Positions 34,917 through 43,257 of a stretch of DNA of 64,000 nt are shown here, piece by piece; the stretch's first letter is position 1, and each line of letters begins with the position of its first letter. Source of the stretch: Collinsella aerofaciens. GTDB taxonomy: Bacteria; Actinomycetota; Coriobacteriia; Coriobacteriales; Coriobacteriaceae. The stretch lies in the NCBI RefSeq assembly GCF_015546965.1, contig NZ_JADMUF010000002.1:249580-313579 (forward strand), written 5' to 3'. Below the pieces are notes generated by a model that was given only the letters and a program-made list of their open reading frames with translations, was not told the DNA's origin and ran no database searches. Made by a program: the position numbers and the translations under genes.

Positions 34917-36731
34917 TCATTCACCTCCCTCGTATGTATCGAGGTATTCCTGCTTGAGCGTTTGCGAGGACGACTCGATCTTTTCCACGAGTGTGCCGGC
35001 CTCGATGAAGTAGAACGAGTTGGTGAGGTCTGCCAGGTCGTCGAGTAGATGGCTTGAAATGAGCACGCTGCGTCCCCGCGCCACTTCGCTGCGCATCGCG
35101 TCGCAGGAGGTTTTCCGTTTTCCCGGGTCGAGGCCGTTCAGCGGTTCATCGAGGATGAGGTACGGGCAATCGGTCGCTATCGCCATGGCAAGCTTTACCT
35201 GCTGCTTCATTCCTGTCGAGAGTTTACGGGTCGGCTTGTCGAGATATGGGGAGATTCCGAGGGAGTCGCAGAGCGAGTCGATGTCGGCGGCCGATTTCCA
35301 CGCCTCCCTAACGAAAGCAAGGTGCTCGAGGGCCGATAGCGTGGGGTAGAGATCCGCGCTGCCTGAAGAGCTCAGGTAGACGAGTTCTGCAAATTCGGCT
35401 GATTGACGCTGGCAGATTCCGTCTGCCAACAGGCTTCCCGAGCGGATGCGGGTGGGAAATTGGCCCGACAGCGCTTCAAGAAGGGTGGTTTTCCCCGAGC
35501 CGTTGGGAGCGACGAGGCCCGCCGCCGTTCCCGGGCTCAGGAGAAGCGATCCGATTGAAAGTATCGTCGTGCTCCCGTATCCCACGCTCGCGTCTAGAAG
35601 CTCGAGCCCATGGTGCTTTTTAGCGGGTCCAGCCTGTTTGGGCGAACGTGCCGCAACGGCTCCGACCGCAAAAAGGACCGCGACGTATGCCAGGGCCACG
35701 GCAAGCATCGATGCGCTGCCTGAACCGGAGCCAATGAATTCTGTCGGGAAGCATCCTACGTAGCCCGTTGCCTCGATAGGCGAGAACACGGCCAGCGGCA
35801 GGAGCTTGAGCGCGGCATTATGCCCTAGTGCCGAATCGGACAGTAACGGGAATGCCGGGGCCGCGACAAGCAGCGCTGAGGCAAGGGGGCCTGCGAGGAC
35901 GCGCCTCGTTGCGGTCGATAGGACGACGGAGCAAACGGATATCAAGGTTCCGCCCGCAAGCAGCGCGAGAAGCAGGGTCGTGAAGACGTTTCCCGCGGTC
36001 GTGGTGGCAAGCGCGCCGTTATGGAAGAGGGCGATCGGGTACCCGATTTGCCCGAAGCCGTTTAGGGCCAAGGCGTAGATACCCCCGGGCGCAAGGCCGG
36101 CGATGAGCATCGCGGTCCCCGCGCCGATTATCGAAAACACGATCTGGATAAGGCGCCGGAATTTGGCCACGGGCGCCTTTGCCGCCAGGGTCCCGGGCCT
36201 TGTGGCGCCGAGCGCGAGTATCGACGAGAGAAGGAAGGGGATGAAGGGAAGGAAAGACGGCGCCGCGGCAATGGCGTAAGGCAGGAAGGAAAGGAATGGC
36301 AGGTCGTTTGCGGAGGCCGGGATATCCGTGATGCCGGAGCTGCTCAGGGCACGGCAATATGCGAGCGCTGCGTCATTGGTCTCTCGGTCTCCCACGATGG
36401 ACCCGGATTGGAAGCCTTCGTCCATGAGCGCGTAGTAGCTCTCGGCAGAATCGAGAAAGGCGGCGTCGGTTTGAGCGGCAAGGGCGGCGTTCGCGTATCT
36501 TGCAAGCTCCGCGTCAGCTTGCTGCTCTGGCGATAGGTCTGTGCCGTTGGCCTGGGGTGCGCGCGTATTGAATGCGTCGACAAAGCTCTGCATGCCCTGC
36601 TTCATAAAGAAGGGCCCGTAGATGGGTGAATTGAACGAGATGGGGATGGAGAAGGCTGCGGCAAGAACGAGCGTGGAGATCCATACGGCCTTGTCTCTTA
36701 GGATTAGTTTGAGAAGAAGTCGACAGTACAT
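34917..36731 (-). CDS. fused ABC-2-type permease and ATPase
   Basis: 604 aa. The N-terminal half has one helix, an extracytoplasmic loop of about 120 residues, then five to six helices (residues 150-370). The C-terminal half is an ABC ATPase: Walker A APNGSGKTT near 408, signature LSTGMKQQ, Walker B YLILDEPLNGLD, His in SSHLLDD. Permease before ATPase in one chain without the usual exporter transmembrane domain suggests ABC-2 transport of a peptide, lantibiotic or lipid. The first Gly of the usual GxNGSGKT is Ala (APNGSGKT). Followed by a small anchored protein. Confidence 0.8.
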   Translation of the reverse strand: MYCRLLLKLILRDKAVWISTLVLAAAFSIPISFNSPIYGPFFMKQGMQSFVDAFNTRAPQANGTDLSPEQQADAELARYANAALAAQTDAAFLDSAESYYALMDEGFQSGSIVGDRETNDAALAYCRALSSSGITDIPASANDLPFLSFLPYAIAAAPSFLPFIPFLLSSILALGATRPGTLAAKAPVAKFRRLIQIVFSIIGAGTAMLIAGLAPGGIYALALNGFGQIGYPIALFHNGALATTTAGNVFTTLLLALLAGGTLISVCSVVLSTATRRVLAGPLASALLVAAPAFPLLSDSALGHNAALKLLPLAVFSPIEATGYVGCFPTEFIGSGSGSASMLAVALAYVAVLFAVGAVAARSPKQAGPAKKHHGLELLDASVGYGSTTILSIGSLLLSPGTAAGLVAPNGSGKTTLLEALSGQFPTRIRSGSLLADGICQRQSAEFAELVYLSSSGSADLYPTLSALEHLAFVREAWKSAADIDSLCDSLGISPYLDKPTRKLSTGMKQQVKLAMAIATDCPYLILDEPLNGLDPGKRKTSCDAMRSEVARGRSVLISSHLLDDLADLTNSFYFIEAGTLVEKIESSSQTLKQEYLDTYEGGE

Positions 36732-36951
36732 TTAGAAGCACCTACGTTCCTCAAAGAATTGTTAGATTAAAAGTAACAGACCGGATGAAGATACGTGCGA
36801 CGGGGGCGAGGCGAATGGCTGAGCGGTATCGATATGCGGGTTTAACGGCATATCGACCACATAGATTTTTAACTTGAATTTGCATGCAAGTTATTATTTC
36901 AGTTGTTTTAAGACGGAGTGGAATGCGAGCGCACAAGGAGATGCGGAATCC

Positions 36952-37575
36952 ATGAGGGTCTCAAAAAATACTGCAGTGTTATCATCCTTCATCCTCTCTA
37001 TTCTTCCATTTCTAATTCTATGGGTGGCTTGGTCGGCCCTCCCTGATACAATTCCAGCTCATTGGAGTGGGGGTGTGGTTGATCGGTGGGGAAATAAGTT
37101 TGAATTGCTGGTCGTTCCGCTGCTTTCTCTGATTGGTTCTATTGCAATTTCTACGTACCTTATTGTTTCCACGCGGCGAAGAGAGTTCGCGGATCTCTCT
37201 GTTCGAATGTGGCGGGACTTTCTTGCGTGCTATATTTCTGGCCTTCTTTTATCGACAACCTGTTCAGTGATAACTGTCGTGTGGGTTCAGTTGATTCTTA
37301 CGCAAAACGCTGCGGTAGATGGAGGAGTTGGACTATCGATCCCGTATTCCCTTCCCGGACTATATATGATTTTGTGCGCTTTGCCTCCTTTTTATGCGAG
37401 CGGCGGGAGCAAAAAGGCAGAGCGCCTGATAACAGTGCTCATTGGCGGCGCGGAGATTGTTCTTTGCGGAATAGTGCTTGAAGGTTCGGCTGCCTCTTAT
37501 GCGATGATCGGACTGATGATTCTGTTCTGTGCGTTTGGGATTGTGTCACTGGTTAGGGATAGCCAGTCCTTATGA
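36952..37575 (+). CDS. DUF1648 domain membrane protein (SdpI-like)
   Basis: 207 aa with about six helices. The N-terminal ALPDTIPAHWSGGVVDRWGNK after the first helix is the DUF1648 motif (LPDxIPxHWxxxGxxD) found in SdpI-type immunity proteins and small membrane regulators. The ATG at 36952 has AAGGAG 11 nt upstream. Lower GC than neighbouring core genes. Divergent from the fused ABC transporter; the 220-nt gap holds only promoter-like AT-rich sequence. An immunity role is a guess. A 12-bp hairpin, GTCCTTATGAGT / ACTCATAAGGAC, overlaps its stop. Confidence 0.7.
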   Translation: MRVSKNTAVLSSFILSILPFLILWVAWSALPDTIPAHWSGGVVDRWGNKFELLVVPLLSLIGSIAISTYLIVSTRRREFADLSVRMWRDFLACYISGLLLSTTCSVITVVWVQLILTQNAAVDGGVGLSIPYSLPGLYMILCALPPFYASGGSKKAERLITVLIGGAEIVLCGIVLEGSAASYAMIGLMILFCAFGIVSLVRDSQSL

Positions 37576-37784
37576 GTTGAATTACTCATAAGGACATAAA
37601 GATTGGCACGTTGAGCTGGTCGTCTGGAGACCTCCTCGAAGTCATAAGCGAAGAGGATGTCCGAAAGGAGTTCGGACTCGATTGGTCCGCCGAGGATTAG
37701 AGGGCGCGAATCCCATCCCTCCACCTCCATCCCGCTTCCGGGCGCCCCGGGCCTGTCGTGCGGGATGCCGCCGCCACGAAACCG

Positions 37785-37920
37785 GCCCATCTACTACGTT
37801 TAACCCCGACCTGCCGACCATGCCCTGGATTTCGCAAAATCCGCAGGCCGTCTACCTGCAGTTTTCTTTTTGCCAAAAACGGTATGGTCGGGGGATGCCG
37901 AACAAACGTAGTAGATGGGC
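37785..37920 (-). repeat. palindromic element family 4, copy A
   Basis: Perfect 17-bp arms GCCCATCTACTACGTTT (37785-37801) and their complement (37904-37920), plus an inner stem CCGACCATGCC / GGTATGGTCGG. Read on the minus strand, the core has GCAGGTAGACG, then GCGAAAT and CAGGG with spacing like the copies at 56070 and 57043. The arms differ from those copies. Between 37590 and 37700 a frame ending LEVISEEDVRKEFGLDWSAE-stop has no start and is probably a gene fragment. Confidence 0.75.
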
Positions 37921-37959
37921 GGCTTTCGTGGCGGGCGTTCCACGGGGCGGTCGCTGCCG

Positions 37960-38115
37960 TCATTTCCTGCCGCTCCTCGACTCGATGTAGGCGTCCACAG
38001 ACTCCCTCGACACCAGGAGCTACCTGCCGAGCCTGTACGAGTCAATCTCTCCCGACCTGATGAGGTGGTACGTCTTGCTCCGGCCGTGGCCGAGCTCGAA
38101 ACCGAAAAATTTTGA
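37960..38115 (-). pseudogene. excisionase-type HTH gene with in-frame stop
   Basis: On the minus strand GRSKTYHLIRSGEIDSYRLGR-stop-LLVSRESVDAYIESR is the helix-turn-helix pattern of Xis/DNA-binding excisionase family proteins (S-x-x-T-x-Y-x-L-I-R-x-G-x-I-x-S-x-R...SRESVDAYIE). A TAG breaks the motif and no start codon or integrase is adjacent. A decayed relic of an integrated element. Confidence 0.65.
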
Positions 38116-38267
38116 CCCTCAATTTCGAAAAAGGACGTGAGCAAATCCGCAATCACGACGTTAACAAACACAACCACACAGCCATGCCACGTGCGACAGG
38201 GCGCCCGACCTGCTGACCGCGTCGCGCCGTCTTGAGGGGTCTTGCCGTAGGCGCACGGCGCAAGCAT

Positions 38268-38352
38268 AGAGAGTCCAGACATGTGGAGGGCGTTGTTGGG
38301 CGGCACGAGGACTCGCATTTGTGTACATCAGCCCCCAAAGATGCCAAAAAAT
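38268..38352 (+). repeat. 86-nt repeat family 3, copy B
   Basis: Direct copy of 31957-32046 in the same orientation, with the same GCATyT / AGATGC hairpin and AAAGATGCCAAAAAA end. The two copies bracket the accessory region that carries the 7-beta-HSDH, ABC transporter and DUF1648 genes. Confidence 0.75.
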
Positions 38353-38444
38353 GTTGGTTTTGGAGGGTGATGTACAGGTTTTGATGCGCGAATCGTATTG
38401 ATTAAGCAAGTTGTTGCCCTAAGCAAGATCACGCCGTTGCTTTA

Positions 38445-38476
38445 AACAAAAAAGGTCAGGCACTAGGTGCCTGACC
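38445..38476 (-). terminator. terminator of tRNA-Pro
   Basis: GGTCAGGCAC / GTGCCTGACC hairpin followed on the minus strand by TTTTTTGTTT, directly after the tRNA. Confidence 0.85.
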
Positions 38477-38486
38477 TGCAAACTTC

Positions 38487-38563
<77 letters not shown>

Positions 38564-38643
38564 AAGCTTTTGTTTGTTGCTCTGCTCTCGCTCGCAACAG
38601 GGAGTATATTAACCCGAAACTTTACCCTTGCGCAAGAACTTTT

Positions 38644-39858
38644 TTAATTATTTTTGAGCAAGTCCAAAATTGTATCTGCGAGCTGGGGTTTTGTGAGTAC
38701 GGGAAGTTCCCGCACGCCCATTGTGCTCACAATCCACGCCTTGTTGGTATCGGTTCCAAAACCCGAATCGGCACGCGAGACGTCGTTGGCGATAATGGCA
38801 TCGCAGCCCTTGCGGGTCAATTTACGCTCGGCGTACTCGACGACGTTATCAGTCTCGGCCGCAAACCCGATCACACGGCGATCGCCCTTCTGGCGCGAGA
38901 GCTCGGCCAAAATATCAACGGTCTCGACGAGCTCGATACGATCCAAGCGTTCGTTGGCCTTTTTGAGTTTATGGTCGGCAGGGGCCGCGGGGGTGTAGTC
39001 GGCGACAGCGGCCGCGCAAATGGCCGCATCGGCCGTCTGGAAGGCGTTTAACGCCGCCTGCAGCATCTCTGCGGCGGTCTGCACCCGCACGCACTCTACA
39101 CCTCGGGGAACATCGAGCGATGTCGGTCCCAGCACAAGCGTGACCTCAGCACCGCGGCGAGCAGCCTCCCCCGCCAGGGCGATGCCCATCTTGCCCGACG
39201 ACCGATTGCCGATAAAACGCACCGGATCGATTGACTCATGCGTGGGGCCGGCGGTGATCACGATGCGCTTGTCCGCCAGGTCCTGCGGCACGGGATTGAG
39301 CACCTCGCAGATGGCTTCGACAATGTCCTCGGGCTCGCTCATGCGTCCCGTGTCCACGTCGCCGCAGGCAAGGTAGCCGTTGCCGGGTCCCACCACATGG
39401 ACGCCACGGTCGCGCAGCGTGGCCATGTTGGCCTGCGTCGCCGGCGCCTTCCACATGCCGCTGTTCATGGCGGGTGCAATCACGATGGGTCGCGGCGTGG
39501 CAAGCAGCGTGGTGGAGATGAGGTCATCGGCGATGCCGTTGGCCATCTTGGCGATGATATTGGCCGTCGCAGGCGCCACGACCACCAGGTCGGGCTCCTG
39601 CGCAAGCGAAATGTGGTGGATGGGGTCGGAGGGGTCGTCGAACAGACCTACGGCGACGGGCTCGTTGGTGAGCGCACGGAAGGTGAGCGGCCCCACAAAC
39701 TCCGTGGCATGCTCGCTCATAACGACCTTGACGCGTGCGCCGCGCTTTTGGAGCAGGCGCACGATATTGCACGACTTATAGGCGGCGATCCCGCCGGTAA
39801 TACCCAGCAGGATCGTTTTCCCCTCAAGTTGCATTGAATTGTTGGGTGCCGCCGTCAT
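38644..39858 (-). CDS. coaBC: phosphopantothenoylcysteine decarboxylase / phosphopantothenate--cysteine ligase
   Basis: Bifunctional coenzyme A enzyme. The N-terminal CoaC flavoprotein (residues 10-180) has GITGGIAAYK, the active-site His in PIHHISLA, the PATANIIAKMANGIADDL segment and PAMNSGMW. The C-terminal CoaB has ITAGPTHESIDPVRFIGN, RSSGKMG and IGFAAET. 404 aa from the ATG at 39858 with AAGGAAG upstream. It begins 2 nt after the zinc-ribbon gene and ends a minus-strand operon next to tRNA-Pro. Confidence 0.95.
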   Translation of the reverse strand: MTAAPNNSMQLEGKTILLGITGGIAAYKSCNIVRLLQKRGARVKVVMSEHATEFVGPLTFRALTNEPVAVGLFDDPSDPIHHISLAQEPDLVVVAPATANIIAKMANGIADDLISTTLLATPRPIVIAPAMNSGMWKAPATQANMATLRDRGVHVVGPGNGYLACGDVDTGRMSEPEDIVEAICEVLNPVPQDLADKRIVITAGPTHESIDPVRFIGNRSSGKMGIALAGEAARRGAEVTLVLGPTSLDVPRGVECVRVQTAAEMLQAALNAFQTADAAICAAAVADYTPAAPADHKLKKANERLDRIELVETVDILAELSRQKGDRRVIGFAAETDNVVEYAERKLTRKGCDAIIANDVSRADSGFGTDTNKAWIVSTMGVRELPVLTKPQLADTILDLLKNN

Positions 39859-39860
39859 CG

Positions 39861-40580
39861 TTAGGCTTCCTTGCTGGGAAGCACCAGCAGGCGGTGGCAA
39901 TACGGGCAGTGCGCGATCTCACTACCGTCGTGGTTGAGGTCGCTCATGGACGATGCCTGCAGCGCGGTGTGGCAGATGGTGGGAATGTTGCCCTGGATGG
40001 TCTCGACGGCCAGGCCGCGGAACTGCTTGAGCAGGCGCTCGTAGTCGGTGAGCACGTCGGTCGGCAGCGTGGCGGCAAGGGAGGTGCGCTCCTTGGTGGC
40101 GGCGTCAATCTGGGCCTGCAGGTCGGCGGCCTTGGCGCGGGCGGCCTTGGTATCGGCCTTCACGCCCTCCTCGAATTTGGCGATGATGGCCTGAGCGCGA
40201 GCCTCGCGGTCGAGCGCCTCCTTATGGGCGATGACGACGTCCTTGCGGGTGTGCTCGATCTTGTCCAGGCGCTTGGCCAGGGTGGCGAGCTCGTTCTCCA
40301 GGTCCTGAACCTCGCGGTAGTCAGAACCGTCGACGTGACGCTTCTTGGCAGCCTCGATGGCGTTGTTGGTCTGGATTTCAGTGGTGTTGAGATCGTCGAG
40401 CTCAATGTCCAGATCCTTGCGCTGGGCGTAGAGCTTGGTCATCTCGGCCTTGAGCTTAACGTAGGTCTTGCGCTTGGAAGCGAGCTCCTTGAGCTCCGGC
40501 ATATTGGCAAGTTCGCTCTTGTTACGGGCGAGCTCCAAATCGATCTGTTGCAGCTTGAGTAGCGTAGCGCCGGCGCTCAT
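39861..40580 (-). CDS. coiled-coil zinc-ribbon protein (CT398/Rv2229c-like)
   Basis: 239 aa: a long antiparallel coiled coil (10-175) followed by a C-terminal zinc ribbon with Cys pairs near ICHTAL and HCPYCHRLL. Same family as chlamydial CT398 and mycobacterial Rv2229c; in both, and here, it is next to a Nif3-like gene. Biochemical role unknown; contact with RNA polymerase or secretion parts has been suggested for relatives. The ATG at 40580 overlaps the nif3-like stop (ATGA). Confidence 0.82.
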   Translation of the reverse strand: MSAGATLLKLQQIDLELARNKSELANMPELKELASKRKTYVKLKAEMTKLYAQRKDLDIELDDLNTTEIQTNNAIEAAKKRHVDGSDYREVQDLENELATLAKRLDKIEHTRKDVVIAHKEALDREARAQAIIAKFEEGVKADTKAARAKAADLQAQIDAATKERTSLAATLPTDVLTDYERLLKQFRGLAVETIQGNIPTICHTALQASSMSDLNHDGSEIAHCPYCHRLLVLPSKEA

Positions 40581-41386
40581 AAGTTCTCTCCTTTTGTCAC
40601 AGTCCACCATTGGCAAGGGTTCAGTATTTTAATCGCATGACGGGGGTCGACCCCGGCGTCAACTGCAGAGTTCATCAATATATCAACGAACGGCTCCTCG
40701 GAGCGGTCGTGGCCGAGCAGAATCACGCTCAGTCCGCGCAGGGCAAGGTCCTGCGCCACGTGGTAGCCCGCCTCGCCCGTCACAATAACATCTGCGCCTG
40801 CGGCGATGGCAAGCTCTCCAAAATCGCCGAGGGAGCCGCCCAGAATGGCGACGGTGCGGCACGGGCGCTCGGCATCGCCCCATACGCGCGGGTCGCTGCC
40901 GAGCGCCGTGGCGGCACGGTTGGCGAAATCACACAGGTTGCAGGCGTCGTGGAGGGTCGCGAGCGCGCCCAGACCGGTGAGCTCAGGCTCGTCCACATGC
41001 TCCAGCGAGCTCATGGGCTCAGCGCCCAGCAACTCACTCAGGCGAACGCGCGCTTCGTGCGAGCGGTCCAGGTTGGTATGGAGCGAGATAATGCTCACGC
41101 CGCAACGAGCTGCCTCGTACAGCGCAGCGCTACACTGTGGGCGCGCGGAATCGGCCGGACAAAAGGCCTCGGGCGCTTTGATGTAGATGGGATGATGCGT
41201 CAGCAGCACGTTGGCGCCGGCCTCGAGAGCGCGGCGTACGTTGGCCTCGGTCGCGTCGAGCGCGCAGGCAACACCGCGGATCTCTGCAGCGGGATTGCCC
41301 ACAGATAGCCCAACATGATCCCAGCCCTCGGCATCCGCCTTTGGGTAGCGTGACAGCAGCGCACGTTCAAGCTCGGCGACGATCAT
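40577..41386 (-). CDS. Nif3-like dinuclear metal-centre hexameric protein
   Basis: 269 aa. Family motifs: WDHVGLSVGNP (first metal-ligand region), LTHHPIYIK (HHP), ISLHTNLDRS (HTNxD), and GEAGYHVAQDL near the C-terminus. Members are annotated as GTP cyclohydrolase I type 2, but the activity is doubtful. Overlaps both neighbours by 4 nt (ATGA), as expected for translational coupling with the zinc-ribbon and cysteine desulfurase genes. Confidence 0.9.
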   Translation of the reverse strand: MIVAELERALLSRYPKADAEGWDHVGLSVGNPAAEIRGVACALDATEANVRRALEAGANVLLTHHPIYIKAPEAFCPADSARPQCSAALYEAARCGVSIISLHTNLDRSHEARVRLSELLGAEPMSSLEHVDEPELTGLGALATLHDACNLCDFANRAATALGSDPRVWGDAERPCRTVAILGGSLGDFGELAIAAGADVIVTGEAGYHVAQDLALRGLSVILLGHDRSEEPFVDILMNSAVDAGVDPRHAIKILNPCQWWTVTKGENL

Positions 41387-42561
41387 GCGGCACCTACGAT
41401 CGAGAGCAGCGTCTGGGCAAAGTCGTCCAGATCGCCCGGATTCACGCGGTCATCGAAGGAAATACGCAGTGCGCCCAGCGCCTGCTCGCGACCGATGCCC
41501 ATGGCGCTGAGCACGTGGCTCGGATCCATGTTGCCGCTCGAGCAAGCCGATCCGGCCGAAACCTCAAAGCCGGCGGCATCGAGCTTGATGATGAGCTCCT
41601 CGGAGTCCATGCCGTCGACGTAGATCGAAACCATGCCCGGCAGACGATCTGCCTGCGCGTAGTCGCCCATCGTAGCGTGAATGCGAGGATGGGCCGTAAG
41701 TGTGGCGTAGAGCTTATCGGACAGGGCCTGCAGCATCGCGCGCTCCCGGCCTACATTCGGCAGCAGTACGGAAGCGGCAGCGGCAAAAGCCAGCTGCGTG
41801 CGCAGATCCTGCGTACCGGCGCGACGGCCGGCTTCCTGTCCACCGCCAAAGATTCGGGGGCGCAGCGGCGTGCGGTTCTTAAGGTAGAGCGCACCGGATG
41901 CCACGGGGCCGCCGATCTTGTGCGCGGCAACGGTCATGGCATCGACGCCCAGCTCGGTGACATCGAGCGGAATATGCAAGTAGCCCTGGATGGCATCGGT
42001 ATGAAACAAGGCGCCGGCAGCATGTGCGGCGGCGGCCAGCTCGCGGATGGGCTGCACCACGCCGGTCTCGTTGTTGGCGACCATAATGCTCACAAGCGCC
42101 ACGTCGTCGCCGAGCAGCTCCGTGAGCGCAGCGGGCTCAATGTATCCTGCGCGGCAGGGCTGTACCAGGTCGACGGTAAAGCCGGCGGCACGCAGCAGTG
42201 GCAGGTTATCCAGAATCGAATCGTGCTCGATGGCCGAAACGATGACACGATCGCGTTTGCGATCGCGCTGACGGGCGCCCTCGGCAAGACCGAGCAGCGC
42301 CAGCTGGTTGGCCTCGGTGCCGCCGTTGGTAAGGATAATCTCGGACGGGCGAACACGTACGCCAAAGCTACGGGCGATCTCGCGACGGGCAACTTCCAGG
42401 CGTGCGGCGGCCTTGCGGCCGAGCGAATGCAGCGAGTTGGGGTTGACGCCGGCAAGCTCGCTGTCGTCATATTCGCGCTGCGCAAGGAGCGCCTCGGCGC
42501 GCATGGGCGTCGAGGCGGCATAGTCAAGATTCACGGGTATGCGGTTTTGACCTGCGGTCAT
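41383..42561 (-). CDS. cysteine desulfurase (NifS/IscS family)
   Basis: PLP enzyme that takes sulfur from cysteine for iron-sulfur clusters or thio-tRNA. 392 aa: NLDYAASTPM, TNGGTEANQLAL, the His of AIEHDSIL, the PLP lysine in AAHKIGGP, RAGTQDL, and the mobile-loop cysteine in GSACSSGN. No iscU scaffold or mnmA is adjacent, so the sulfur acceptor is unknown. Starts 6 nt after rpe with GGAGG upstream. Confidence 0.93.
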   Translation of the reverse strand: MTAGQNRIPVNLDYAASTPMRAEALLAQREYDDSELAGVNPNSLHSLGRKAAARLEVARREIARSFGVRVRPSEIILTNGGTEANQLALLGLAEGARQRDRKRDRVIVSAIEHDSILDNLPLLRAAGFTVDLVQPCRAGYIEPAALTELLGDDVALVSIMVANNETGVVQPIRELAAAAHAAGALFHTDAIQGYLHIPLDVTELGVDAMTVAAHKIGGPVASGALYLKNRTPLRPRIFGGGQEAGRRAGTQDLRTQLAFAAAASVLLPNVGRERAMLQALSDKLYATLTAHPRIHATMGDYAQADRLPGMVSIYVDGMDSEELIIKLDAAGFEVSAGSACSSGNMDPSHVLSAMGIGREQALGALRISFDDRVNPGDLDDFAQTLLSIVGAA

Positions 42562-42567
42562 AAGGGT

Positions 42568-43239
42568 TTATGCCTCCTGTGCAGCCTCGTTGCCCAGCTT
42601 CTGCAGCAGCGCAACCTCGGCAGCGGGATCTTCGGACTTAAATACGGCGGAGCCGGCTACGAGCACGTTGGCGCCGGCCTTGACGACGTCTGCGATGTTC
42701 TTGGAAGAAATACCACCGTCGACCTCGATGAGGGGCGAAACGCCGTGACGCTCGCACATGGCCGTAAGCTCGTGCAGTTTGGCGATGGTACCGGGGATAA
42801 AGCTCTGGCCGCCAAAGCCAGGGTTTACGCTCATCAACAGCACCATATCCACGACGTCGATGATGCTCTCGAGTACGCAGACGGGGGTGGCGGGGTTGAG
42901 CACCACGCCGGCCTTGACGCCGCGCTGCTGCAGATGCGTGAGCGTGCGGTGCAGGTGCGTGGAAGCCTCGTAGTGCACGGTGATCATATCGGCGCCGGCG
43001 TCGGCGTACCAATCGACCGTCTCGTCGGGGTTCGACACCATCAGGTGCGCGTCGACCGGCACGTCGGTGGAGCGCTTGACGGCCTTAAGGATGTCAACGC
43101 CAAAGGTCAGGTTGCCGGTAAAGTGACCGTCCATGACGTCGAAGTGCACGTAGTCGGCACCGGCGATCTTGTTGAGCTCGCCCTTGAGGTTGGCCATGTC
43201 GGCCGAAAGGACGGACGGAGCGATTTTGATGGAACCCAT
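42568..43239 (-). CDS. rpe: ribulose-phosphate 3-epimerase
   Basis: TIM-barrel enzyme of the pentose phosphate pathway. Metal-binding residues lie in APSVLSAD, HFDVMDGHF, DAHLMVSNP and EVDGGIS; phosphate loop at VAGSAVF. 223 aa. ATG with AAAGG upstream, 18 nt after gpsA. Part of the long minus-strand run, with no obvious functional tie to its neighbours. Confidence 0.95.
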   Translation of the reverse strand: MGSIKIAPSVLSADMANLKGELNKIAGADYVHFDVMDGHFTGNLTFGVDILKAVKRSTDVPVDAHLMVSNPDETVDWYADAGADMITVHYEASTHLHRTLTHLQQRGVKAGVVLNPATPVCVLESIIDVVDMVLLMSVNPGFGGQSFIPGTIAKLHELTAMCERHGVSPLIEVDGGISSKNIADVVKAGANVLVAGSAVFKSEDPAAEVALLQKLGNEAAQEA

Positions 43240-43257
43240 GGTAGTAGCCTTTCTGCG

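Noticed and set aside
38161-38409. 82-aa minus-strand frame over the family 3 repeat
   Set aside because: The similar peptide in the other copy follows from nucleotide similarity; no start signal and no longer homology.
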